Assembly (NCBI RefSeq): GCF_902167145.1
Contig: NC_050098.1
Span: 30,126,501-30,190,500 of the forward strand
Direction: 5' to 3'
DNA length: 64,000 nucleotides
DNA from: Zea mays
Lineage: Eukaryota > Streptophyta > Magnoliopsida > Poales > Poaceae
Part shown: positions 18,644 through 30,645 of the stretch, in pieces
How the letters are laid out: every line of letters starts with the position of its first letter
Numbering within the stretch: the stretch's first letter is position 1
Notes under the pieces: model-generated
Databases searched by the model: none
Told to the model about the DNA's origin: nothing
The model's input: the letters and a program-made list of their open reading frames with translations, nothing else
Made by a program: the position numbers and the translations under genes

Positions 18644-20956
18644 AGACCCCTTTGGATACCAGATCCCGAAGCAAGGCGTAGCAACTAAATATCGAAGAAT
18701 CCGCTTAACGGCCACAAGGTGACATTCCCTTGGGTTGGATTGATATCTAGTACACATGCAAACGCTAAGCATAATATCCGGTCTACTAGCACATAAGTAA
18801 AGCAAGGAACCTATCATAGACCGGTATGCCTTTTGATCAATGGACTTACCTCCTTTGTTGAGGTCGACATGTCCGTCGGTTCCCATTGGAGTCTTTGCGG
18901 GTTTGGCGTCCTTCATCCCAAACCGCTTGAGCAAGTCTTGCGTGTACTTCGTTTGGGAGATGAAGGTGCCATCCTTGAGTTGCTTCACTTGGAACCCAAG
19001 GAAGTAGTTCAACTCGCCCATCATTGACATCTCAAATTTCTGTGTCATCACCCTGCTAAACTCCCCACAAGACTTTTGGTTAGTCGAACCAAATATTATG
19101 TCATCGACATAAATTTGGCACACAAATAGGTCACCATCACAAGTCTTAGTGAAAAGAGTTAGATCGGCTTTCCCAACCTTGAAAGCATTAGTAATTAGAA
19201 AATCTCTAAGGCATTCATACCATGCTCTTGGGGCTTGCTTAAGTCTATAGAGCGCCTTAGAGAGCTTACACACATGGTCGGGGTACCGTTCATCCTCAAA
19301 GCTAGGGGGTTGCTCCACGTACACCTCCTCCTTGATTGGCCCATTGAGGAAAGCGCTCTTCACATCTATTTGGAACAACCTGAAAGAGTGGTGAGCCGCA
19401 TAGGCTAATAGAATGCGAATAAACTCTAGCCTAGCCACAGGAGCAAAAGTCTCCTCAAAATCCAAACCTGCGACTTGGGCCTAACCTTTTGCCACAAGTC
19501 GAGCCTTGTTTTATGTCACCACCCCGTGCTCGTCTTGCTTGTTGCAGAACACCCACTTGGTTCCCACAACGTTTTGCTTGGGACGTGGTACCAGGGTCCA
19601 AACTTCATTTTGCTTCAAGTTGTTGAGCTCTTCCTGCATGGCCAACACCCAGTCCGGATCTAGCAAGGCCTCTTCTACCCTGAAAGGCTCAATTGAAGAG
19701 ACAAACGAGTAATGCTCACAGAAGTTAGCTAATCTTGAGCGAGTAGTTACTCACTTGCTTATATCACCCAAAATCTGGTCGACGGGATGATTCCTTTGAA
19801 TCGTCGCTCGAACTTGAGTTGGAGGGACCTGTGGTGCTTCTTCCTCCACAACTTGGTCTTTTTGTGTTCCCCCTTGATCACACGCCTCCTCTTGAGGAAC
19901 CTGTTCATCATCTTGAGTTGGGGAATGCACCATCGTTGAGGAAGAGGGTTGATCTTGCTCTTGGTGTTCCTGTGGTCGCACATCTCCAATCGCCATGTTG
20001 CGAATTGCAGTTGATGGAACGTCATCTTCGTCTACATCATCAAGATCAACTTGCTCTCTTGGAGAGCCATTAGTTTCATCAAATACAACGTCGCTAGAGA
20101 CTTCAACCAAACCCGATGATTTGTTGAAGACTCTATACGCCTTTGTATTTGAGTCATAACTTAACAAAAACCCTTCTACAGCTTTGGGAGTAAATTTGGA
20201 ACTTCTACCTTTCTTTATTAGAATATAGCATTTACTCCCAAATACACGAAAGTATGAAACGTTGGGTTTGTTACTGGTTATTAGTTCATACGAGGTCTTC
20301 TTGAGGAGGCGATAAAGGTAGACCCGATTTATGGTGTGGCAAACTGTGTTCACAGCTTCCGACCAAAACCGCTCGGGCGTCTTGAATTCTCCAAGCATCA
20401 TCCTCGTCATGTCTATGAGCGTCCTGTTCTTCCTATCTACCACACCATTTTGCTGTGGTGTGTAGGGAGCGGAGAACTCGTGCTTGATTCCTTCCTCATC
20501 AAGGTACTCCTCCACTTGTAAGTTCTTGAACTCGGACCCGTTGTCGCTTCTTATCTTCTTCACCTTGAGCTCAAATTCATTTTGAGCTCTCCTTAGAAAG
20601 CGCTTTAGGGTCCCTTGGTTTCTGATTTATCCTGCAAAAAGAATACCCAAGTGAAGCGGGAAAATCATCAACGATAACAAGACCATACTTACTTCCCCCG
20701 ATGCTGAGGTAGGCGATGGGTCCGAAGAGGTCCATATGAAGTAGCTCCAGAGGTCTTGATGTGGTCATCACATTCTTGCTGTGATGAGCGCTTCCCACCT
20801 GTTTACCTTGCCTTGATTCCCATCTCCAAAGATGATCGAATCTTGGGAATCTTTGTTCTTGACGTAGGAGGTGAACATCTTCTTCTCCCCCGTCATGTGG
20901 TTTGTGCATCCGCTGTCGATAATCCAGCTTGAGCCCCCGGATGCATAAACCTGCAA
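18644..20956 (-). pseudogene. element A pol, protease to reverse transcriptase (5' part)
   Basis: Starts with the protease motif IIDSGCTNHMTG. At about 20801-20810 roughly 400 bp are missing: GNQGKV is joined directly to the end of the GAG-pre-integrase region (QVGSAHH), removing its zinc-binding part. A one-base loss near 20660 shifts frame in the integrase, which continues at 20563 (SDNGSEF; QNGVVDRKNRTL, where the expected catalytic-region VERK reads VDRK). A TGA at 19751 and stops at 19511 and 19481 follow. The reverse transcriptase (19465-18644) is open, with YVDDIIFGS, and runs up to the point where element B was inserted; the rest is at 9575-9096. Confidence 0.92.
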
Positions 20957-20962
20957 GGCAAA

Positions 20963-23323
20963 TTAGGCTTGGGTTTTAGGTACCCAACTCTTGTTGGGTC
21001 CTACGAGGTTAGTTACAATAGCCTTTGGGACCCAAATGCAAGTCTTGTCTCCCTTGCATTTGGACCCCATCTTTCTAGCAACCACTTTTTCATTTTTACA
21101 TGAAAGTACATATGTAGTGTTGCAAGCATGAAAAACAGTGGTAGGTTTATTACACACTTTCCTAGGAGCATGAGACACAAAGTTTCTCCTAGGCCTACCA
21201 TTAAAGTTAGAACTTGAAGCAATCATAGCATGAGAATTAAAGCGTTATAACTCCTATTATAATGAGAGTTTCTAGAAAATTTTCTATCATTATACATGAA
21301 AGCATGATTCTTTTGATTACTACTAGCCATAGGGGCCTTCCCTTTCTCCTTGTTGGGAATGAGGGCCCTTTGGCTTGTTAAGTTCTTGGCTTCCTTTCGA
21401 AAGCCAAGTCCATCCTTAATTGAGGGATGTCTACCAACGGTGTAGGCATCCCTAGCAAATTTTAATTTATCAAAGTCATTTTTGCAAGTTTTAAGTTGGG
21501 CATTAAGACTTGCCACTTCACCATTTAATTTTGTAATGGAAGTAAGGTGGTCAACACATGCATCAACATCAAAATCCTTACACCTATTACAAATCACAAC
21601 ATACTCTACACAAGAACTAGATTTATTAACTACTTCTAGCTTAGCGTTTAAATCATCATTAATACTCTTCATGCTAGACACAGTTTCATGACAAGCGGAT
21701 AATTCAGAAGAAAACATTTCATTTCTTTTGACCTCTAAAGCAAGAGATTTTTGTACACTAACAAACTTATTATGCTCTTCATACAATATATCCTCTTGCT
21801 TCTCTAAGAGTCTATTCTTTTCATTTAAAGCATCAATCAATTCATTGATTTTATCAACTTTAGTTCTATCTAAACCTTTGAATAAACTTGTGTAATCTAC
21901 TTCATCATCACTAGAGTCATCATCACTTGAAGTACTATACTTAGGGGGTATCTCGAGCACTTACCTTCTTCTCCTTTGCCATGAGGCAAGTATGGCGCTC
22001 GTTGGGGAAGAGAGATGACTTGTCGAAGGCTGAGGCGGCGAGTCCTTCATCGTCGGAGACGGAAGAAGAGCAATCCGAATCCCATTCTTTGCCAAGGTGC
22101 GCCTCGCCCTTCGCCTTCTTGTAGGCCTTCTTCTTCTCCCTCTTCTCGCTCTTTTCTTGTTCCTGGTCATTAGCATTATTGGGACAATTTGCTATGAAAT
22201 GACCAGTTTTACCACATTTAAAACAGGAGCGCTTTCCCTTTGCTTTGCTCTTGTTGAGATGCTCCTTGCGTCCTTTTAGCGCCGTCTTGAAGCGCTTGAT
22301 GATGAGGGCCATTTCATCTTCATTTAGCCCGGCAGCTTCAACTTGTGCCACCTTGCTAGGTAGCGCCTCCCTGTTGTTGCTTGTTGCCTTGAGTGCAACG
22401 GGTTAGGGCTCATAGATGGGCATTGGGCCATTCAATGCATCATCAACGTATCTTGCTTCCTTGACCATCATACGCCTGCTCACAAACTTTCCGAGTATCT
22501 CCTTGGGCGTCATCTTTGTGTATCTAGGATTCTCACGGATTAAGTTCACAAGATGAGGGTCAATGACAGTAAAAGACCTAAGCATAAGTCGGACGACATC
22601 GTGGTCCGTCCATCTCGTGCTTCCATAGCTCCTGATCTTGTTGACCAGGGTCTTGAGCCTGTTGTACGTTTGTGTTGGCTCCTCTCCCCTGATCATGGCA
22701 AACCTTCCTAGCTCGCCTTCCACCAACTCCATTTTGGTGATCATGGTGGCGTCGTTCCCCTCATGCGAGATCTTGAGGGTGTCCCATATTTGCTTGGCGT
22801 TGTCCAAGCCGCTCACCTTGTTGTATTCATCCCTGCACAACAATGCTAACAAAACAGTGGTAGCTTGTGCATTTTTGTGAATTTGTCCGTTAATAACAAT
22901 AGGGTTGTCCGTATTATCAAATTGCATTCCATTCTCAACTATCTCCCAAATACTAGGATGGAGAGAGAAAAGGTGACTACGCATTTTGTGACTCCAAAAA
23001 GCGTAGTCCTCTCCATCAAAGTGTGGAGGTTTAGCAAGAGGAATAGAAAGCAAATGGGCATTGAAATTATACGGAATACGAGAATAATCAAAAGAAAAGT
23101 TTGAGTTAACCGGTTTCTTTTTCTCGTCGTAGTCGTCGTCTCTTGGGGAAGAAGAAGACTCGTCGCTGTCGTAGTAGACGATCTTCTTGATGCGCCTCTT
23201 CTTCTTCCCGTCCTTCTTCTTATGACTCGAGCCGGAATCGGTGGGCTTGTCGTCCCTCGGCTCGTTGAAGATGGACTCTTTCTCCTTATCATTGACCACC
23301 ATCCTCTTTCCCTTAGGATCCAT
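20963..23323 (-). pseudogene. element A gag (broken)
   Basis: Starts MDPKGKRMVVNDKEKE at 23323 and is collinear with gag of B. A TAA at 22403-22405 interrupts it after the core domain. It resumes with QVEAAGLNEDEMALIIKRF and the zinc knuckle CFKCGKTGHFIANC, shifts frame near 21950 (an extra C in a C run) and again near 21230 (two bases lost), and ends KSWVPKTQA at 20963. No full Gag could be made. Confidence 0.92.
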
Positions 23324-23358
23324 CTCTTCGAGCGATTAGTCCCTTTCGTGAAGAGAAC

Positions 23359-23371
23359 GACTCTAATACCA
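23359..23371 (-). promoter_or_regulatory. primer-binding site of element A
   Basis: The minus strand reads TGGTATTAGAGTC two bases after the 5' LTR, two changes from the initiator-Met tRNA complement TGGTATCAGAGCC. Confidence 0.8.
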
Positions 23372-23373
23372 AT

Positions 23374-24676
23374 TGAGAACACCTAGAGGGGGTGAATAGG
23401 TGATCCTGTAAAATTCAACAACTAATAGCCACAAAACTTGGTTAAGTATTAGAATGGCTAAGTAGCGAGCTCTTGCGAACATACAAGTATTACAGAAAAA
23501 CAATCACACAAGACACACGAGTTTATCCCATGGTTTGGCAAGTATAACACTTGCCTACCTCCACGTTGTGGCGTCCCAATGGACGAGGGTTGCACTCAAC
23601 CCCTTTCAAGTGATCCAATGATCAACTTGAATACCACGGTGTTCTTCTTGCTTATCTCTTTTCCCGTTTGCGAGGAATCTCCACAAGTTGGAGTCCCTCG
23701 CCCTTATAACAAAGATCAAAGTGAAAGCACTAGAGTAAGGGTGGAAGCAACACACACAAATCCGTAGCAATACGCACACACACAGCCAAGACTTTAGCTC
23801 AAATGAATCGCAACAAGTTCACCACTAGAACGGAGCTCAAATCACTAACAAAGTCAATCAAGTGCCCGGAGACGGAGTGTGGAAGACTTAGAATGCTCAA
23901 AGTATGCTTAGGTGACTCCTCCATGTGCCTAGGGGTCCCTTTTATAGCCCCAAGGCAGCTAGGAGCCGTTGGAGGCAACTTTGGAAGGCAAATCTTGCCT
24001 TCTGTCGGGTGGCGCACCGGACAGTCCGGTGCGCCACCGGACAGTCCCTGTAGCTGTCCGGTGCGCGATCTCTTTCCTTTTCTAGCGCATCCGACCATTG
24101 CAGATATGCGGCAGTTGGCACACCGGACACTGTCCGGTGCACACCGGACAGTCCGGTGCCCCCTGTCGACCGTTGGCTCGCCCAGGCGTCGCGCGCGGAT
24201 TGCGCGGCCGACCGTTGGCGCAGTCGACCGTTGGCTCACCGGACAGTCCGGTGAATTTTAGCCGTACGCCGTTGAACGTTTCCCGAGAGCGACGACTTCG
24301 CCGCAGACGACTCATCGGACAGTCCGGTGCACCACCGGGCAGTCCGGTGATTTATAGCCGTACGCCACCGTCGAGTCCCGAGAGCGGACTGTTCACCGAG
24401 ACTGGTCCTGGCGCACTGGACACTGTCCGGTGCACCCAGACCGAGCAGCAGTTGGCTGTACACGGCCAACTCCTTTCTAATCCATTTTCTCCTGTTTCTA
24501 ACACTTAGACACAATACATTAGTACTCAAATCAATGTACTAAGTCTAGAAACGTACTTTGTAATATGATTTGCACTTCTTCACTCTTTGGCACAAATTAG
24601 CACTCAGAGAAAATGTGTTGTGCACTTAATCACCAAAACACTTTAGAAATAGGCCCAAGGGCACATTTCCCTTTCA
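23374..24676 (-). repeat. 5' LTR of element A
   Basis: 1303 bp, starting TGAAAGGGAAATG at 24676 and ending TGTTCTCA at 23374 on the minus strand. It contains the TATAAAAGGG promoter near 23940 and palindromic GGACAGTCC units between 24010 and 24435. It shows the uninterrupted sequence at the site where the 3' LTR carries the hAT element. Confidence 0.93.
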
Positions 24677-25004
24677 ACGGGAGTATTGTTCATCTATTTA
24701 TAGGCACAGGATGCAGCCTGCGTAAAATTACATTTATGCCCTCCATATTCACTATTGACTTAGTGACAATCTTTCGAGGACTAAATGGCATTTTCCTCCT
24801 TAAGTCGGTTCCTCTTTCTGCTATTGAGCCGAAGCTTCCCTGCGCGCAGCTTCGGCATTAGCTCAACCTTCGTTTCGATCGTGCTTTCCATATTGTGCAC
24901 AACTTCATCCTGAGTCCGAAGGTTCCTGTACATATATTATGCTTGAAAAATATTGTTAATCATGTTTTTGAGGACCTTCGGAAGACGAAGACCCCAACAA
25001 TGTG

Positions 25005-26000
25005 GTTGTAATATTTGGATTTTATGTAGTTCAAATATATGGGCCGGACTTGAGCCGCCACAGCCCAACGAAGGCACGACATGTTGTAAGGCCGAACTAG
25101 ACCACTTTTCTACTCTTTGAGCTGGCACGACATTACCTAAAAAATTACGCTTTTTTGATCAAACTCGTTTAACCCAAAGCACGATATACTTAGATCGATC
25201 CGACTCGACCCAACCTAATTCCGAGCACTATCCATAGCCATAGCCATAGCCATAGGGCCTCGCGTGGGGTGGTTTGGCGTACCATATTACCATGTTAATG
25301 CTCCAATTATTATTAGTTTTGATTTGATTATTAACTGCAAAGTTCCTAGAGTCTCGAGACTGATCTTCTTTTCTTTTATATTATCTCTTTTTTTTTGTTA
25401 TTTTTCTACTAGTACTACATAATTTAGGACTTGGCCGTTTCTATTTTTTTCAAATCTTCTTTTAAGAATGTATCAATTCGCATGTGTTTCATTAAGAGAG
25501 AAGTTTAAATCATTTAAGGCACGTACAGCCTAAATTACATAAATAATTCGTATCGCAAGGGATATCTAAAGGATAAATACAAAATCACAAGATATGTATT
25601 TTGGTGAAGGAACATATCTAACCCTGTTCTATAAAGTATAAGATATAGTTCCACCCATACAATCTACATAAGATCTTGTTTAGCTGAGCTGGATTTAGCC
25701 TACATGATGGTTTAATCCATGGATGTCATTCTGGACCAGATCAAATATAAGTCCACACAAACCATGGTTATATCTGTGGTTAGATCGTAATCTAATTGAT
25801 CAGATGGTTTGCCTGCATGTTTATAAAGAAGGATAGCTTGCATAGTAATCGTTGCCACAGTTTAGTCCACATGTGTTTGCAAACTTAGCCCAATAAAAAA
25901 AAAACTGAATGCCGACCTGGAATTAGTCTACGACTCAATAGCCGTGGAATCCATCCCGGCCACGGTCGGAGGAAGTGACTCCGCCGCGGGCCGCCATCTT
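25005..26000. other. AT-rich intergenic DNA with a 6-bp tandem repeat
   Basis: No gene is visible. At about 25233-25256 the hexamer CCATAG is repeated four times. The first 250 bp contain GGGCCGG and CGACTCGACCC words typical of grass intergenic repeats. Confidence 0.5.
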
Positions 26001-26879
26001 CGTCGGTGATCTTTTCTCCTGTGAGTTTGTCCTTTACTTCTTTCTCCTCTCCTCTCCCATGTCCTACGGTTTCGATTTCTTGCTGTAGTGTCCTGCCGAG
26101 GCGTGCCGGATGGCGTTCAGCCGGGCAGAGGTGAACGCTGGCGAGGTCGCGGCGCTCACCTGCAGCACTCAGAGTTGCTTAGCCGCGGCGCGCGCACGTG
26201 GTTTTGCGGCTGGGCGTAGTGAGTGGTGAAGGCGCGGCTGGCCACTCACCTTTCGAAACCCCAAATCCTCCCAGACCCAAAACGATTCAGAGATGGTTCA
26301 GAGAGTTCAGAGCACCTGAATGATTTAGCTTTGCAGTATCTTTTTTGAGATCTTTAATTAAAGATGGCATCTCTCTGAATTGAACAACTGTCTTTAGGAT
26401 GGAGGGAGTACTACAAAACCACAACATCTTGTTTGTAGACAAGGAGTGCGATGCATTTATTAGGAAGAAAATGGAAGAATACTAGAGGCAAGGCACCAAG
26501 TTGGCCAGATTACCCAGGTCGATACAAATTAAAAAGGTATCCATGCAGGTCATAGTAACGAAGAAGGAATAGTATAGTAAAATGGATGTAAAGAATATCC
26601 TCTCCCCTGCCCTGACTGCTATTGCGTAAGAGTGCAGCAGCTGCCGTGCGGGGATTATTTACATGGTTTCCAACAACGGACTAGGAAACAGACATGTACT
26701 ATATGTTGGGTTTAGGAGCTTAGTGAAGAGGTAGCGTGGCACCTACATGTAACGTCACAAATTAAAGGTACATCTCGCCATCAGATAGCTGAAAAAACTA
26801 TCAGAATTTAAACAAAGCTCTTCAGTTGGAGGGACATAGATAGTTGTATTGTACAAGCAAACTATTTTATAACCCGGTT

Positions 26880-27140
26880 CTCATGTCTGTGTATCGGGTG
26901 GCCATGAGGAGCAGCACCTCTCCAGGAATTGGTCATTGGATAGCAGTATATTAGAAACTCTGAAGACCACATCTTGCTGTATCTTTGTATAGCAGTGTAT
27001 TAGAACCTCTGAATTGGATACCAGCTCTCCATGAGGAGCAGCAACTCTCCACGAACCTGGTTCTCTCCGGGTGTTGTTTCTCCTAGTTCCATATCTTGTT
27101 GTGTCTTTGTATGGTTGTTGCTTCTGCAAGAGCTGTATTG
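26880..27140. repeat. imperfect direct duplication of about 125 bp
   Basis: A block with CCATGAGGAGCAGCACCTCT near 26909 and CTTTGTATAGCAGTGTATTAG near 26985 recurs in altered form near 27031 and 27110. It looks like a decayed tandem duplication, possibly in an untranslated or intronic part of the fragment that follows. Confidence 0.5.
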
Positions 27141-27191
27141 TTGGTACATGTGTGAACTTTGATCACCCTATTTTTATGTATTTTTGCACAG

Positions 27192-27344
27192 CAAGTCAAC
27201 AATCAAGGCAACGATCTACCACAAAACTTTGTTGATCTACCAGATGGCGATCAAGACAACGATCAAGAAAATGTACAAGGCAATAATCTTAGAGATGCAA
27301 TAGCACAAGAAACGTGGAATGATTACCAACAACATAAAAATTAG
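27192..27344 (+). pseudogene. possible C-terminal exon of a PIF/Harbinger (HARBI1/ALP1-like) nuclease
   Basis: After a TTTGCACAG acceptor-like site the plus strand encodes an Asn/Asp/Gln-rich linker followed by LRDAIAQETWNDYQQHKN and a stop at 27342-27344. Plant PIF/Harbinger nucleases often end with an acidic linker and R-D-x-I-A-x-x-M/T-W-x-D-Y. No catalytic domain is visible upstream within reach, and the DNA before it (about 26000-27150) holds no recognisable exon. It is at best a remnant and the family assignment is tentative. Confidence 0.35.
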
Positions 27345-28158
27345 TGGTACATTTGTTGAGCTATTTGTTCGTAGAAACTGTCTTTGTTTATTGTTGCTTC
27401 CTAATGAAAAACATGTTACAGATGAGCTTACTTTGAAGATATGGTTCCCTGTAACCACTATGCCTCCTAATTATGTCATGTTGCTGTTTATGTCATATAT
27501 GTTGCTTCCTAATTAGTGGTACATTTGTTGTGGTATTGTTGCTTCCTAATTCTGTTGTGTGTGTATTGCTTACTCTGAAGATCTGGTTGGTTTGTAACTA
27601 CAAGTAGGACATAGATTCTTTATTTTGTGAAATGTTTCAGTTATAGCAGGTTTTATAAACAGCGGCATTCATCGTTTTATATGCATGCAGTGCCACATTT
27701 CATAATATGTGGTGCATTGATCTTTTTATATGCATGCAACATATGAATACACATGGTGTAAGCGAACATTGAAAAATGAGTCATGTAGTATTAAATCCTA
27801 GCTCCTAGCTGTAACTGAAATACACATGGTGTAAGTGACATGGGATGGGATTCACTCCATCCCAATGTGTATTGGATTCAAGTGTGTATTAAATACTAGT
27901 ATGTCGAAAAAGGCCTAAATGAGCCATGTCTTGAGGGGTCTAATGAATAAGATACAATGCTTAAAATACATCGGGTTGTATGAACGAGTTTCTTAGAAGT
28001 ATCTAATACTTAGAGAACCACAACATAGTATCTAGGTTATACATACCCTTACAACGCAAAATCGGCTTCGGAGTTCAGACACATGGGACATAGGCAGTAC
28101 AAACCAGACACGCAACACTTAGACAAGCACGGAATGGACGTATGGACAGAGTTTAAGA

Positions 28159-28515
28159 GGGTATGTTTGGATCATCTGGCAAACAGTTTGTCGGGTAGCA
28201 CCGTACACTCCAAATAGGTTAGCTAATAAATTGGCTAATTGTTAGCCAGAGAGCTGGCAAATTATTTGCTCACCATTTGATCATGCTAATAGGTGCTAAT
28301 AGATCATAAAAAGAGAAAAGGATGATCCCTATCCTAGTCGGTTTCTTTCATTTATCTCTTGGTTCATTGTTTGACATGCAAGGATAAACAAAATATTTAC
28401 TATGTTTAGACATATATTAGCTAAGACTCCAAACATAACTTTAATAATTATTTGCCATATAATTATTTGTCGCCTTGCTGGCTAATTAATTAGCTATGAG
28501 GATCCAAACATGGTC
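28159..28515. mobile_element. Tourist-like MITE (357 bp)
   Basis: The ends GGGTATGTTTGGATC (28159-28173) and GATCCAAACATGGTC (28501-28515) are inverted repeats that differ at positions 2-4. The interior is AT-rich, with no ORF. TTA/TAA trinucleotides lie next to both ends but do not align perfectly as a TSD, so the PIF/Harbinger assignment is provisional. Confidence 0.6.
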
Positions 28516-28899
28516 TTAGACTACTTTGATGATATTTAATCTTGCGACCAGGTAGCCATTGTTGAAGAGGGTTAGAGCAAGACGAGAAGGGTCCGTGGCG
28601 ATCCAATCGCTCCCTTCTGCTATGATTTTTCGGCTGGCTCAAGCCTGCCGCTGAAGAAAACCGACAGTCATGCAGCTAGACTCGTTAGAACCAGTTTATA
28701 ATATATACTGATATTAATTATGCTACGCGTCGAAGGTATTTATGCATTGCGGTACACTACGTAAAAATCAACAAAGGTTTACATAAAATGTGAATAAAAA
28801 TATCATAAACATACAAAAGATGGAAGAAGAGCCATGACTGACAATGTATCATAAAAAATATATTGACTTTGGTATAAATATGTATACAAAATATCATAA

Positions 28900-29714
28900 A
28901 AACAGGGCCGCCGATCCATCACCACTCGCGCCTAGAGAATTTCGTCGTCGTCGCTCTCGCCCGGAGAAGGCCGGCGCTGTTGTGGGAGGTGAGACGCCAG
29001 CGTGCGCCACTCCGGAGCGCGTGCCTCCGAGGGAGCCGACATCACATGGACGCCTCTAGGAAACTATCGACGCCACGCCTCTAGATCGGAGAGCCGCTGT
29101 CGCTACGCCTCTGGATCGAGGAACTGCAGTCGTCGTGCCACCGGATGGAAGCTACGCCTCTGGATCGGAGAGCCTTCGAATGGAAGCTATTCGGTTTTCA
29201 GTCAGCTGTTTGGTTGTAGTCTTAATGCCTTTTCTATTTCCCGTTTGGTTGTGTAGAATTGAGGCATGTCGAGGTGTACGTCCAAATGCATATGCTGGAA
29301 AGGTATATCAGCTGCAACTGTTTGTCAGCAGAACCAGCTGGTGGAGACGATCTAGAGCCTCGAGTTGTGGTTGCTTCAGGCGATTCATCTGAACCCGTCC
29401 TATACCAAGTACTAGAAAGCTCTGCTATAGCAAATATACGTGTAGCCTTTTGTCTCACAGGTATCGTCCATGCGCATTCTAGCAGGCGACGCGTCCGTCG
29501 TACGATGCTCGTGCTTTGCCGCTCCTCCACTAACGGTGTCAACCGGATTACTCCAACAACATTTTTTTCACCAAATGTGAGAATGCTAAGAACTTTGTTA
29601 TATCTCATCCTTGCAGCCCTCACCCAATTAAGCAATTTTGATGAGCAGGACAACGTCCCAAACGCAATCGTGGGAGCAGCGCATGGACATGTACATGAGC
29701 CCCTTCGTACTTAG
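28900..29714. other. GC-richer segment with short repeats, no recognised gene
   Basis: Between 28900 and 29180 the motif CGCCTCTGGATCG(G)AG recurs four times with variation. ORFs of about 140-150 codons overlap on both strands (plus 29259-29714, minus 29234-29653), but neither shows a family motif, so neither is called. A captured or decayed gene fragment is possible. Confidence 0.3.
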
Positions 29715-30015
29715 AAAAAATTGCTATTTTAGTCCTTCTAACGTGGGCTCTCTGGTATTATATGACCTTCTGTCTATGACTTGTGGGACCATTTGTGTCT
29801 ATGATTTGTAGGCCTGATGGTAAAATAGAGAAGTCCACAACTGAGAGTGACAAAATAGCAAATTCCCCTCGTACTTATGGTTGCAGTGTAGTGGTAAAAT
29901 AGCTAGATTAAAATAACAAAGTTTATGTATAACTAAGATCATAAATGGATTATGAAACATTTCCTCGTAACAATGTAACATATTTATACATAAGTTATTG
30001 TGGTAATATATATTC

Positions 30016-30645
<630 letters not shown>

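Larger units (their letters stand above)
6463..24676 (-). mobile_element. Sirevirus-type Ty1-copia retrotransposon A (degenerate), interrupted by B
   Basis: Order on the minus strand: 5' LTR (24676-23374), PBS, gag, pol (protease, integrase, reverse transcriptase), the inserted element B, RNase H, 3' UTR with several polypurine motifs, 3' LTR (8327-6463). The outer flanks are a perfect 5-bp TSD, ACGGG, at 6458-6462 and 24677-24681. Gag and pol carry several stops, frameshifts and an internal deletion, so the copy is non-autonomous. LTR sequence (TGAAAGGGAAATGTGCCC start), long gag and pol motifs place it with the Opie/Ji group. Confidence 0.92.
6145..24999 (-). mobile_element. solo LTR C (about 636 bp), split by nested elements
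   Basis: The outermost layer starts TGTTGGGGACTTG at 6145 and ends CCCCAACA at 24999, flanked on both sides by the 5-bp duplication ATGTG (6140-6144 and 25000-25004). Removing element A and its extra TSD leaves about 636 bp with TG...CA ends and no internal region, hence a solo LTR left by LTR-LTR recombination. A TATA box (CTATAAATAG on the minus strand near 24697) and the reading TGTTGGGGTCTTCGTC at the start favour minus orientation. It shares the CTTCGG-rich character and a GAAACCGACTTAA-like block with the LTR at 63805. The family is not identified; Ty3-gypsy is a guess. Confidence 0.75.

Noticed and set aside
28844..29392. Overlapping ORFs with CGCCTCTGGATCGGAG repeats as a repeat-protein gene
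   Set aside because: The repeat copies are in different frames and interrupted. There is no consistent repeat protein.
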